Source: Candidatus Poseidoniaceae archaeon
GTDB lineage: Archaea > Thermoplasmatota > Poseidoniia > Poseidoniales > Poseidoniaceae
DNA length: 64,000 bases
NCBI GenBank assembly: GCA_938075675.1
Contig: CALJHE010000006.1
Span: 151,081-215,080 of the forward strand
Reading direction: 5' to 3'
The notes under the pieces were generated by a model, which worked only from the letters and a program-made list of their open reading frames with translations, had not been told where the DNA came from and searched no databases. The translations under genes and the position numbers were made by a program. This document shows positions 35,144 through 43,765 of this stretch, piece by piece. The first letter of the stretch is position 1. Each line of letters opens with the position of its first letter.

Positions 35144-38100
35144 ATGTCGAATCGTCCAACTCGTGCCGTCGCCTTTGTGCTCGTGCTGCTGTTCGCAAGC
35201 ATGTCTCCACTTGCAATGCAAGTTAGCGCTCACCAGAGCATCCTCTTGTCAACAGACACATCTCATGTCGTCCTCATTGGAGGCGAATCCGGCAATGTCA
35301 CCTTGACCATCGGAAACAATGCTACTGCTATTGAATCATTCAATGTCACTGTCGACACTTCAGGGCTCTCATCCGTTTGGCAAGTTATCCCAAGCGAGAG
35401 TACAGTTGAAAATGTCTTTCCAACATGGAGCAAAAACACAACCATTGTTGTCCGGCTGAGTGAAGGTGCTCTCTCAACCGACAGTGGCTCTTTTGATATT
35501 CATGTTACTGAACCTGATCAAAACTTCAGCAGTTCAATTACGATTTATGTTTCAGTTGCCCCATCGTATAATCCGTCGCTGGATCTCTCGCAAATGGGAG
35601 GGCCGCTGACCTCGATGGAGGCAGGTTCAAACAATACGTATTCGATTGGAGTCGAAAACCTCGGCTCAGTTGAAGACACATTACTCCTCGATGTAGGATT
35701 TGAGCCTGATTTGGCAGCATGGTGGGCAAATTACACCAATGGCTCAAGCAACAATTCTGGAAATAACACCGGCAACAACACCGGCGGCAACGGTACTGGA
35801 AACGGAACGGGCGGCAATGGAACCGGTAACGGCAACGGGACAGGCGGTAACGGAACAGGCGGCAATGGAACCGGTAACGGCAACGGGACAGGCGGCAATG
35901 GCACCGGTACTGGAAACGGAACGGGCGGCAATGGAACCGGTACTGGGAACGGAACCGGAAACGGAACCGGAAATGGCACCGGCAGTAACACGACTTTGAC
36001 CGTAGACAATGTATTGATGTTTGGCAACAGTTATACTTTCTTCAACTCACTCGGCTCTATGGTCGAAGCAATGGGTGTTACCAACGCTGATGTTGTTGCT
36101 GCTGGCGGTAATGACCTGGCAGATCACTGGGCCAATGTCAATTTTTCAGGAAGCAATTCGAACACTACACTGCGTGACCCAAATATCGATTGGGACTTCG
36201 TCGTCTTACAAGACCAAAGCCAAATTCCCTCATTGCCAACAAACGATTCCAATTGGCAGGCAAGTAAGAACGGTTCAGTCCATCTCGCTACCGAAATCGA
36301 AGTTGAAGGTGGAGACTCCGTGCTTTTCATGACTTGGGGGCGACGCAGCGGCGAATCACCGAACCAATGGCACCAATACAACAACATCAATCAAAACTTT
36401 ACGGATATGCAAAACCGGTTAGCCGATGGATACTATCACTATGCAGAGAACATGAGTGCTGCTGGAAATACGGTATGGATTGCACCGGTAGGTCTTGCCT
36501 TTGAACACATACACGACTACATCGTCGCAGGTGGAGTCGACCCAACCGCATCGGGCAATACGTTCTACAATTTGTACGACGCAGACGGAAGTCACCCCTC
36601 CGCATCAGGCAGTTATCTCGCTGCTTGTGTACTCTATGCGACCATGACTGGCAATTCACCTGTTGGTTCCAACGATACAGTGTCGCTTAGTGCAGCACTC
36701 AAACTTGAACTCCAACAAGCCGCTGCTGCAACAGTCTTCAACGAAACTTCGCACATCGATTACCCTTGGGAATCCTCTCCATCTCCATCGAGCATGATGA
36801 TGTCATCTCCCCGTGGACTCGGTGGAGGTATCCCAAGTGGTTGGAATGTGCATTGGGCCAACGACGAGTATTCGAACATGCCTGCAGGCAGTTCACAAAC
36901 CGCAAATCTTCACATTTCTGTTCCAAGTAATGCCGCACCGGATTACTACGGATTCAGATTGTTTAGCGCTTCCACTGGCGGTAATGTATCGACATCGACT
37001 TTGCTCGTGGTACATGTTAACGAAGACCACCAACTCAGCGTAGCCTTCCTTGGCCAGAACGACGAATTCACTCCAGGTCTTGCAACCGATTCTTCAATTC
37101 AAGTGACGAACACGGGGAACGCCATGGTTGACTATGATTGGGAACTCTCGGTTGAAGACGGACCTTGTGAAGTCATGCTTGCTACGGCAACATCTTCTTT
37201 GGCGCCGAATGATGTCGTGGATGTCGATTTCCAATTATCCGTTCATGAAGAAGCAACAAAGTCTGAGAACTGTGATTTGAAATTCGAAGGAACAGGTTCC
37301 TCGAATTCTGAGCAACATTCTGCTGAACCGTATATGTTCACAATTGATGTTGATGAATTGGTCGAATTTGAATTGGTCGGCCCCTCGACGAACTTGAAGG
37401 TTACACCGGGAACTCCTGTTGAATACGAAATGCGTATTCTCAACAACGGTAGCGAGACAGTTACCTTCTATCTTGACGTACTTTCTACATCGGGTTTGAC
37501 GACGGCCATTTCTTCAGGTTCGGGGGTCACGGTAGCACCTGGTGAATCGGGGCTATGGAGTCTGACTACCGATGCTGACTCGGGCCAGTCCGGCTCTCTC
37601 ATGCAGATGTTTTCGGTAAGTTATTCCGATGTATCATCTACTGCGGCCATTGATATTGAGATCTTGGGCGTGAGTCAAGCAACCATCACAGGTCCCCTTG
37701 ATGGGAGAATTCAGGTCCGACCGGGTCAATCCGTCACTACCAATTTCACACTTGAAAACACCGGGACTACGACGCTTTCACTGAACGCAGCTCTCCTTGG
37801 ATTGCCTGCCGAGGTCGAGGCGACATTGAGCAATGATTCAGTGGCCCTCAATGTTGGGGAACTGAGAGAAGTTCAACTAACCCTCACCGTTTCGAATTCC
37901 GCATCAGCCAGCACCAATGAAATCACATTTGGATATATGGATTCGGAAGTTTCAGCACATTTGACACTCTCTCTCCAAGTTCAAGAACGAATCGCAGTTC
38001 TGCTCGGTTCCACAAGCACCCGTGTAGTGGCTGGGCCGAGTACTGACGCTGTGTTCACATTTGATGCAACCAACCTCGGTACTTCCACTGACACACTGTA

Positions 38101-39349
38101 CGTAAGTTTGGTCGATAACGGAGCTTCGGACTGGTTTGAATTTGAACTCTCAGCAACTTCTCTGCTTCTTGAACCAGGCGAATCCATGTCCGTCACACTC
38201 AACGTCCGAGAAATTTCTTCCGGCGCTCCAGCCAATGGTGTCGACGTGGCCGTTCAACTGCGCTCCTCAAGCGATGACTCCATCTTCACACAACTGAACC
38301 TCACTGTTGAGGCTCTTGTCGCCGGCGCTGAAATTGTCGTCCTTTCAGATGATGATTCTGCTCCACCTTCCGGTGTTATTCACGGGACCGTGGTTGTAAC
38401 AAACAGTGGTTCTGGCTCGGACCAATTGCTTCTCAGTACCGTGGGAATTGATTGTGGTGTTTCGACAGTACTTTCTCTCGGTGCCGGTGAATCCTCAACA
38501 GCTCTACCATGGTCGTGCATCTTGCCTGAAGATGCTGAGGCTGGCTTGAAAGAATTAAGATTCCGAGTTACCAGTTCTTCACGAACCTCGTTTTCAGACA
38601 GCAGTGTCGAAATCTACACGGTTGAACCAGTTTGGGGTGATTCTGGTGTACTTCAACTGGCGTTCGATGAAGCCTCACTCTCCGTTCCTTCGTCCGGTGG
38701 CTCATCAATGGTCCTCACCGTTACGAATCTCGCCAATGCCCAAGTCACTGGAACATTATCGCTTGATGGAATCGGTGACGGTCTCATGGTCAGCGAATGG
38801 ACACGACTTTCTGATAACTCAACAACAAACCAAATGACGCTTTCACCGGGCTCTTCTATGCAGTTCACACTCAGTTTGACCTCTCTGGTTTCCACCAACG
38901 AAGAGGCGACGCTTCGAGCCCGGGCCACATACCTCATCGGCGATACGACCTCTTCAGATACCTCTGATGATGTTGCTGTTCGCATTGTTGGCCCCGAATT
39001 GCCACCTAATGGCATTCAACTGCCGTTCGATGTTGCACTCAGTCAATCCGATTCACTCAACGCAATGCTTGGCGGTTGGGGATTGTCATTGCTTATCCTT
39101 TCAGTGCTCTACCTAAGGCGAGGCAAGAAGGACTCAGTTCTTTCAGCAGAGGAAGACTTGTCTGAATACGATGAAGCAGAAGTTGTCGAAGAGGAGTCTG
39201 CAGAACTTGGCTACAATGAATGCCGTTTGGAAGGTGACAAGGTTTCCTGTCCTTCATGCGATGCTCGACTTGGTGTTCCTCGAGGTAGTGAGCCGCCGTT
39301 TAGATTCACATGTCCGAAATGTTCGACGCTCATACGAGTCATTGAATGA
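35144..39349 (+). CDS. Surface protein: SGNH-like hydrolase domain, Ig/CARDB-like repeats, TM anchor, C-terminal zinc ribbon
   Basis: 1401-aa protein. The signal peptide (AVAFVLVLLFASMSPLA) is followed by an Ig-like domain, a Gly-Asn-Gly-Thr low-complexity linker (about residues 200-285) and an SGNH/GDSL-like domain (about 286-511). The latter carries VLMFGNSYTFFNSL (Ser block), AAGGNDLADHWA, VLQDQS and DGSHPSASGSYLAA (catalytic Asp-His block). About seven Ig/CARDB-like modules follow, then a membrane helix (about 1305-1325) and an acidic stretch. It ends in a cytoplasmic zinc ribbon with two CxxC pairs (SCPSCDARL, FTCPKCSTLIRVIE). It probably cleaves esters on extracellular glycans or lipids. 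Its stop abuts trmI's stop (TGATCA). Confidence 0.9.
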   Translation: MSNRPTRAVAFVLVLLFASMSPLAMQVSAHQSILLSTDTSHVVLIGGESGNVTLTIGNNATAIESFNVTVDTSGLSSVWQVIPSESTVENVFPTWSKNTTIVVRLSEGALSTDSGSFDIHVTEPDQNFSSSITIYVSVAPSYNPSLDLSQMGGPLTSMEAGSNNTYSIGVENLGSVEDTLLLDVGFEPDLAAWWANYTNGSSNNSGNNTGNNTGGNGTGNGTGGNGTGNGNGTGGNGTGGNGTGNGNGTGGNGTGTGNGTGGNGTGTGNGTGNGTGNGTGSNTTLTVDNVLMFGNSYTFFNSLGSMVEAMGVTNADVVAAGGNDLADHWANVNFSGSNSNTTLRDPNIDWDFVVLQDQSQIPSLPTNDSNWQASKNGSVHLATEIEVEGGDSVLFMTWGRRSGESPNQWHQYNNINQNFTDMQNRLADGYYHYAENMSAAGNTVWIAPVGLAFEHIHDYIVAGGVDPTASGNTFYNLYDADGSHPSASGSYLAACVLYATMTGNSPVGSNDTVSLSAALKLELQQAAAATVFNETSHIDYPWESSPSPSSMMMSSPRGLGGGIPSGWNVHWANDEYSNMPAGSSQTANLHISVPSNAAPDYYGFRLFSASTGGNVSTSTLLVVHVNEDHQLSVAFLGQNDEFTPGLATDSSIQVTNTGNAMVDYDWELSVEDGPCEVMLATATSSLAPNDVVDVDFQLSVHEEATKSENCDLKFEGTGSSNSEQHSAEPYMFTIDVDELVEFELVGPSTNLKVTPGTPVEYEMRILNNGSETVTFYLDVLSTSGLTTAISSGSGVTVAPGESGLWSLTTDADSGQSGSLMQMFSVSYSDVSSTAAIDIEILGVSQATITGPLDGRIQVRPGQSVTTNFTLENTGTTTLSLNAALLGLPAEVEATLSNDSVALNVGELREVQLTLTVSNSASASTNEITFGYMDSEVSAHLTLSLQVQERIAVLLGSTSTRVVAGPSTDAVFTFDATNLGTSTDTLYVSLVDNGASDWFEFELSATSLLLEPGESMSVTLNVREISSGAPANGVDVAVQLRSSSDDSIFTQLNLTVEALVAGAEIVVLSDDDSAPPSGVIHGTVVVTNSGSGSDQLLLSTVGIDCGVSTVLSLGAGESSTALPWSCILPEDAEAGLKELRFRVTSSSRTSFSDSSVEIYTVEPVWGDSGVLQLAFDEASLSVPSSGGSSMVLTVTNLANAQVTGTLSLDGIGDGLMVSEWTRLSDNSTTNQMTLSPGSSMQFTLSLTSLVSTNEEATLRARATYLIGDTTSSDTSDDVAVRIVGPELPPNGIQLPFDVALSQSDSLNAMLGGWGLSLLILSVLYLRRGKKDSVLSAEEDLSEYDEAEVVEEESAELGYNECRLEGDKVSCPSCDARLGVPRGSEPPFRFTCPKCSTLIRVIE
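35741..35997 (+). repeat. Minisatellite encoding Gly-Asn-Gly-Thr linker
   Basis: Degenerate 6- and 12-bp tandem units (GGAACCGGTAAC-like) encode an 80-residue linker of G-N-G-T and G-G-N-G-T. Many N-x-T sequons make it a candidate heavily N-glycosylated spacer. The in-phase repeat is prone to length change. Confidence 0.85.
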
Positions 39350-40138
39350 TCACTCGCGCCGATATGCGAGAAGTAAAAATGCAGTGTGTCCAAATGGACC
39401 ATTAACTGGTCGAACGCCACCTTTGGAGGCTTTACCCCACTGGCGCTGTATGAGTTCGCCAGCCCATTCAACTTCAAGGCCCTGTTCTTCACAAGCAATC
39501 CATGCATTTTCGAGTTGACTTGTTACTGGACAGTAACAAACCATACGGCCGCCAATGTTGAGCATTGATGCTACTGAATGTATCGCAGAAGGATGTTCTG
39601 GTAGGTCGAGAATGATTGCATCGAAGGACGGGCTTATTGTCGTTATTTCATTGCCGACTTCTTCGATTGCACCCTCTATGTGGTGGTGCGCTGGAAACTC
39701 TGACCAGCTTTCCTCACAACGTCGCAAGTTCTCGAGCGCAACATCAGCATGCTCATTGCGTGGCTCAACAGTGACATGGATTCCACTGCTGCCAAGAATG
39801 CGGGCGATATACATCGATAGACCTCCGCTGCCTATTCCAGCTTCAAGCACACGGTCGCCCGGTCCAATTCCCATCCGTGAAGTCATGAACCCAGCATCTT
39901 TGGCAGAGATTGTTTGGGCTCGTCGAAGCATGCCTTTGCTCATCTCAGGTAACCGTAGAGGTACACGAGTCAATACCTTCTGACCAACAAGAACTTCCTC
40001 TCCAATTTCAATGCTGGAAAAGAGTTCATTTGTATCGATGACTCCAAGTCCTTTGATTTTTCGAACTCCATCCAGCATTTCAATGACATGAACTCGACCG
40101 TCTGCTTCAACAAACGCTGACCATTTGACTGGGTTCAT
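39350..40138 (-). CDS. trmI: tRNA (adenine-N1)-methyltransferase, TrmI family
   Basis: 262-aa SAM-dependent methyltransferase of the TrmI/Gcd14 family, which makes m1A58 (and m1A57 in archaea) in the tRNA T loop. An N-terminal beta-barrel (residues 1-60) precedes the signature RRAQTISAKDAGFMTSRMG and motif I RVLEAGIGSGGLSMYIA. Motif IV is DAIILDLPEHP. The C-terminal residues include GGVRPVNGPFGHTAFLLLA. Length is normal. The start ATG has GGGGGAG upstream. It is convergent with the SGNH surface protein with no intergenic bases. Confidence 0.93.
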   Translation of the reverse strand: MNPVKWSAFVEADGRVHVIEMLDGVRKIKGLGVIDTNELFSSIEIGEEVLVGQKVLTRVPLRLPEMSKGMLRRAQTISAKDAGFMTSRMGIGPGDRVLEAGIGSGGLSMYIARILGSSGIHVTVEPRNEHADVALENLRRCEESWSEFPAHHHIEGAIEEVGNEITTISPSFDAIILDLPEHPSAIHSVASMLNIGGRMVCYCPVTSQLENAWIACEEQGLEVEWAGELIQRQWGKASKGGVRPVNGPFGHTAFLLLAYRRE

Positions 40139-40236
40139 GGCCCTGCCACTCCCCCTTGTGTCTAAATCTTGTTGTCCGGAGAAATCTATATGTGTGTTGA
40201 TTTCATAGTGTTTATTTTGTCACTGGAAAGGGAGTG

Positions 40237-40246
40237 TTTCATATAC
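40237..40246 (+). promoter_or_regulatory. TATA box of the CPPC surface protein gene
   Basis: TTTCATATAC centred about 26 nt before ATG 40268, predicting a leaderless mRNA. Confidence 0.55.
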
Positions 40247-40267
40247 TGTCTTGACAGTGGCACATGC

Positions 40268-43200
40268 ATGAAGATGCTTGCCCGCCTCATGGCTCTGACG
40301 ATTACGGCTCTGTTCATCGGTAGTACGATGACACATTTTGTCGCTCCACTCCAATACGAAAACGATGACTATTCGCTTGACGACGAGCGTGTTATCTCCC
40401 GTGCTGCAACCTCTCCCGGACACACCGTCTTTGCTGAATACTACGGGGCAGACTGGTGCCCACCCTGCCAAAACGGTGGTTCCCCCTCTCATCACGCTCT
40501 GAAGAGTAATTTCCCTGACGATTATGTCTACATTTCTTACTTCGAGTCGAACGGCCAGGGTGTTAGCGATCCATTGAATCGACTTAGCCACGTTCGAGAT
40601 GGTACCGGTTCGATTCCTGCGGCGTCCTTTGGTGATGCCCGAGCAGGTACTTCATACCACAAACTTGGTGCAGCCACCGGAACCACAGCATACGACACTG
40701 AATTCTCAAACGGTGGAAATATGAAGTCAGTGAATGATTTCAAACTCTCAGTCAGCCAATCTCAAACGGGTTCAAACATGGACATCACCTACACTCTCGA
40801 ATACCTCGGCAGTTCGTCGAGTAAGACGGTGTACCTTCTTGCTGTTGTGGCGGAAGAGACCAGCCCAGATACCTACAACAACGGCCAAACTCATCCTCAC
40901 AATGTCATCCGCGCTTGGTTGCTCAATTCGAACAACAATGGCTTCGAATCCTTTACCCTCACTCCAAGCAACCCAATCACAAAGACATGGACAATGCCTG
41001 TGAATACTGTACGGGCAAACGGCGCTACCTCAGCGGCTGACAACTTTATCTCAATTGGTGCAGTTATGGGCGGCCCACACACCTCTTGGAACGATGTGTA
41101 TGTTGCTGCTGATTCCAACATGGGTCCAAAATTGGATATCTCAGTTTCCAACTTTGCAGTGAATTCTGCTGAATCCACAAACTCAGGCTTCGTCATTGGC
41201 GATTCGATGACGATTGATGCTACAGTGAAGAATGTTGGCGACTTGGATTACTCTGACGGTGGTTCTCTCGTATTCTATTACAAGGACGGGGCTTCAGAAG
41301 TCACACTCTCCTCATACTCGCTGAACAATCTCAACATCCAAGGAACTCAGACTGAGCAATACACTTTCGATTCTTCCTCCCTCCCATCTGGTTGGAAAAC
41401 TACGTTTGGCGCTAAAATCACAGGCATAATAGGCGATGTAAGTGGTATGAACAATGTTGCTCTGCAACAATACAACCAAGACCGCCCTCCAGTGTCGAAG
41501 AATCCACAAATTCAAGGAGACCAACTTATCGAGCGTGGAAATCACGCAATGGTTCTGGCAAAGGCCGATGCCGATGACACCGTCGATACGACTGCGACCA
41601 TGTCTTTCAATGTCGAAATATCCCCTGCTGGTCTCAACCAATGGTCCAGTTCAGTCATTTCTGGTGGGCAAAACGTTGTCTATGCCGGAACAGCCAATGA
41701 AGGCCGTGAATACGTCATCACGCCGTCGGCGTCAATGGCTGCAGGATGGTATGATGTCCGTTCGCAAGCAGTCGATTCACGTGGACAAGTAGGCGACTGG
41801 AAAGTTATCGACGGTCAATCTGGCTTTGAACTCAAAAACGGCGTTCCAGTCGTGATTGCCGACCCAATTCCTTCGGTAATGTGTGACACTCCATCAAAGG
41901 TTTCGATGGCCGGACATATTGTTGACCCCGAGACACCACTTAGCGACCTTGTTATCACATCATCCGATTCATCGTTCATCGCATGGCATCCTCTTACTGA
42001 GGAACTCGAAGTCCACTTTGCATGGTCAGAAGTCAACGGTTGCCCTCTCGGGCAACAAGGAATGGAACTTACCATCGACGATGGTGGCGATTACTCCGAA
42101 ACTGGAGAACTTCCATACGGTACAATGTTGTTTAGAGTCACTGAAAACGGACAACCCCGATGGAATGGATTGCCTTCGCAGTCCGTCGATGAAGGTAGCA
42201 GCGGTATCCTAGCGCTCCTCCCGTATTTGTCTGATACTGATGACTTAGGAAACCCAACGCCTGTCGAAGACCTCTCCATCCAACTCATCAGCAATTCCAA
42301 CGAAGAGGCAATAATCGCTTCCCTCGACGGAAATACGATCGGCTTCCAAACTGTGGATGATGACTCAAACGGACAAGCGATTCTCACTCTGCGTGCAAGC
42401 GACGGGGTTAAGACATCAGATGCGACCATCACGATTAACATCCAACCAATCAATGACGCACCTCGTCTTGTTCCAGTTGACGACATTACAAACCTTACTC
42501 TGAAGCGCAATTCACAAATGGTGATTGACTTAGCCAGCCGTGTTGTCGATGTTGATAACCCATCAGAAGAAGCCTTCATCACTGTATCCTCCTCTGAGTC
42601 GGGCGCTGCACGTTACAGTTTCATTGATGGAAGCCTTACTCTTGAATTCGAACAAATCGGCATGCAGACGGTCACCATTCTTTTGCAAGACAAATTCGAT
42701 TCACAGTCTTACACACTCAATGTGGATGTCTTTGATGCATTTCCATTCTTGATTTCGAAGGAAGAATCCGACACCAGTTACATGTTTGTCACTCTTGAGG
42801 ATACGTATATTGGCCAAATCCCGACTGTGACAATGCTGCTCACTGAAAACTCTCCAACGTTCACCTTCATTTCCGTCTCATGGAACATATGCAACCAACT
42901 CACTGGAACTTGTGATGGAATAATGCAATACAACCTTGATACTTCGAAATCAAATGTTGGTTGGACCGACAAACTTCTTGTTCCTTCGGTTTTGGTACCA
43001 GGCGAGCTTGCACGTGAAGACGGCTCGCAGTACAAGGACTACTACCAACTGGTCATTACCGCAGTCGACAGTAATGGTGACGATTACAAGATGATGTCGG
43101 ATTTGAAATGGGACATTACCGAAACAATGCCGAGCATCGACGAAATGGATGATACAATGTTCTCCGACTATCTTGAAGATCTCGCTGCTGACAAGGAAGA

Positions 43201-43699
43201 ACTTGTTGCACAGATTGAGGCCTTAGCAGAGGGAGAGGACTCCAGTGCTCTTGAACTTGAACTCTCCGAACTGAACGTCGAACTTGAACTCGCATGCAAC
43301 GACCCTCGTGCCTCTTGCACAGAGGAAACAGTTGCCGGAACAACTCTTGACACAGCTGACAATGAACTGAACCTCCAGATGATTGGTCTCATTGGTGGAA
43401 TCATCCTCGCAGGTCTTCTCATCGGACTCATGTTCTCTCGCCGTAACGGCGACTCAATGCCAAAGGATGTCTGGAACGACACAGCATGGAACCCAAACAC
43501 GGTTCCTGCTCACGATACAGTCGCTAACTCGATGTATGGAGGTGCTCAAGCCATCTTCCAACAACCAGTGGCAGTCGCCCCTGCTCCAGTGCCTCAAGCC
43601 ATACCTGGTCCCCCATTGCCACCTGGCGGTTTGCCGGCAGGATGGACCCCCGAACAATGGGCCTACTACGGCCAACAATACCTCGATGGTACACTATGA
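40268..43699 (+). CDS. Secreted thioredoxin-like (CPPC) multidomain protein with membrane anchor
   Basis: 1143-aa protein. A signal peptide (LMALTITALFIGSTMTHFV) is followed by a thioredoxin-like domain with active-site motif ADWCPPCQ (Cys64-Cys67) after the strand VFAEYYG. Next come a CARDB-like module (about 295-410), further Ig/cadherin-like modules (VTENGQPRWNGLPSQSVDEG and INDAPRLVPVDD resemble cadherin/dystroglycan repeats), and an acidic helical juxtamembrane part. A membrane helix (about 1034-1056) and a Pro-rich cytoplasmic tail (residues about 1085-1143) ending LPAGWTPEQWAYYGQQYL complete it. A secreted disulfide oxidoreductase or redox adhesin is inferred. The TATA position supports ATG 40268 rather than 40274 or the open frame above. 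Confidence 0.88.
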   Translation: MKMLARLMALTITALFIGSTMTHFVAPLQYENDDYSLDDERVISRAATSPGHTVFAEYYGADWCPPCQNGGSPSHHALKSNFPDDYVYISYFESNGQGVSDPLNRLSHVRDGTGSIPAASFGDARAGTSYHKLGAATGTTAYDTEFSNGGNMKSVNDFKLSVSQSQTGSNMDITYTLEYLGSSSSKTVYLLAVVAEETSPDTYNNGQTHPHNVIRAWLLNSNNNGFESFTLTPSNPITKTWTMPVNTVRANGATSAADNFISIGAVMGGPHTSWNDVYVAADSNMGPKLDISVSNFAVNSAESTNSGFVIGDSMTIDATVKNVGDLDYSDGGSLVFYYKDGASEVTLSSYSLNNLNIQGTQTEQYTFDSSSLPSGWKTTFGAKITGIIGDVSGMNNVALQQYNQDRPPVSKNPQIQGDQLIERGNHAMVLAKADADDTVDTTATMSFNVEISPAGLNQWSSSVISGGQNVVYAGTANEGREYVITPSASMAAGWYDVRSQAVDSRGQVGDWKVIDGQSGFELKNGVPVVIADPIPSVMCDTPSKVSMAGHIVDPETPLSDLVITSSDSSFIAWHPLTEELEVHFAWSEVNGCPLGQQGMELTIDDGGDYSETGELPYGTMLFRVTENGQPRWNGLPSQSVDEGSSGILALLPYLSDTDDLGNPTPVEDLSIQLISNSNEEAIIASLDGNTIGFQTVDDDSNGQAILTLRASDGVKTSDATITINIQPINDAPRLVPVDDITNLTLKRNSQMVIDLASRVVDVDNPSEEAFITVSSSESGAARYSFIDGSLTLEFEQIGMQTVTILLQDKFDSQSYTLNVDVFDAFPFLISKEESDTSYMFVTLEDTYIGQIPTVTMLLTENSPTFTFISVSWNICNQLTGTCDGIMQYNLDTSKSNVGWTDKLLVPSVLVPGELAREDGSQYKDYYQLVITAVDSNGDDYKMMSDLKWDITETMPSIDEMDDTMFSDYLEDLAADKEELVAQIEALAEGEDSSALELELSELNVELELACNDPRASCTEETVAGTTLDTADNELNLQMIGLIGGIILAGLLIGLMFSRRNGDSMPKDVWNDTAWNPNTVPAHDTVANSMYGGAQAIFQQPVAVAPAPVPQAIPGPPLPPGGLPAGWTPEQWAYYGQQYLDGTL

Positions 43700-43717
43700 A
43701 CTTAACACAAGTTCATA
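43695..43717. repeat. 9-bp inverted repeat overlapping a stop codon, upstream of lonB
   Basis: TATGAACTT-aacac-AAGTTCATA is a perfect 9-bp inverted repeat that overlaps the stop codon of the CPPC protein gene. It ends 18 nt before the lonB TATA box. It may be a terminator hairpin or a regulator-binding palindrome for lonB. Confidence 0.5.
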
Positions 43718-43734
43718 CATGGTTGATTGTAAAC

Positions 43735-43744
43735 CCATAAAGGG
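43735..43744 (+). promoter_or_regulatory. TATA-like box of lonB
   Basis: CCCATAAAGG centred about 27 nt before the lonB ATG; a GGAGGG Shine-Dalgarno-like motif also lies between it and the ATG, so the 5' end is ambiguous. Confidence 0.45.
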
Positions 43745-43765
43745 GAGCGACGCGGAGGGTACATT

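Noticed and set aside
35741..35997. Possible CRISPR-like repeat array
   Set aside because: Units are 6-12 bp without unique spacers and keep the reading frame of a surface protein; it is a coding minisatellite.
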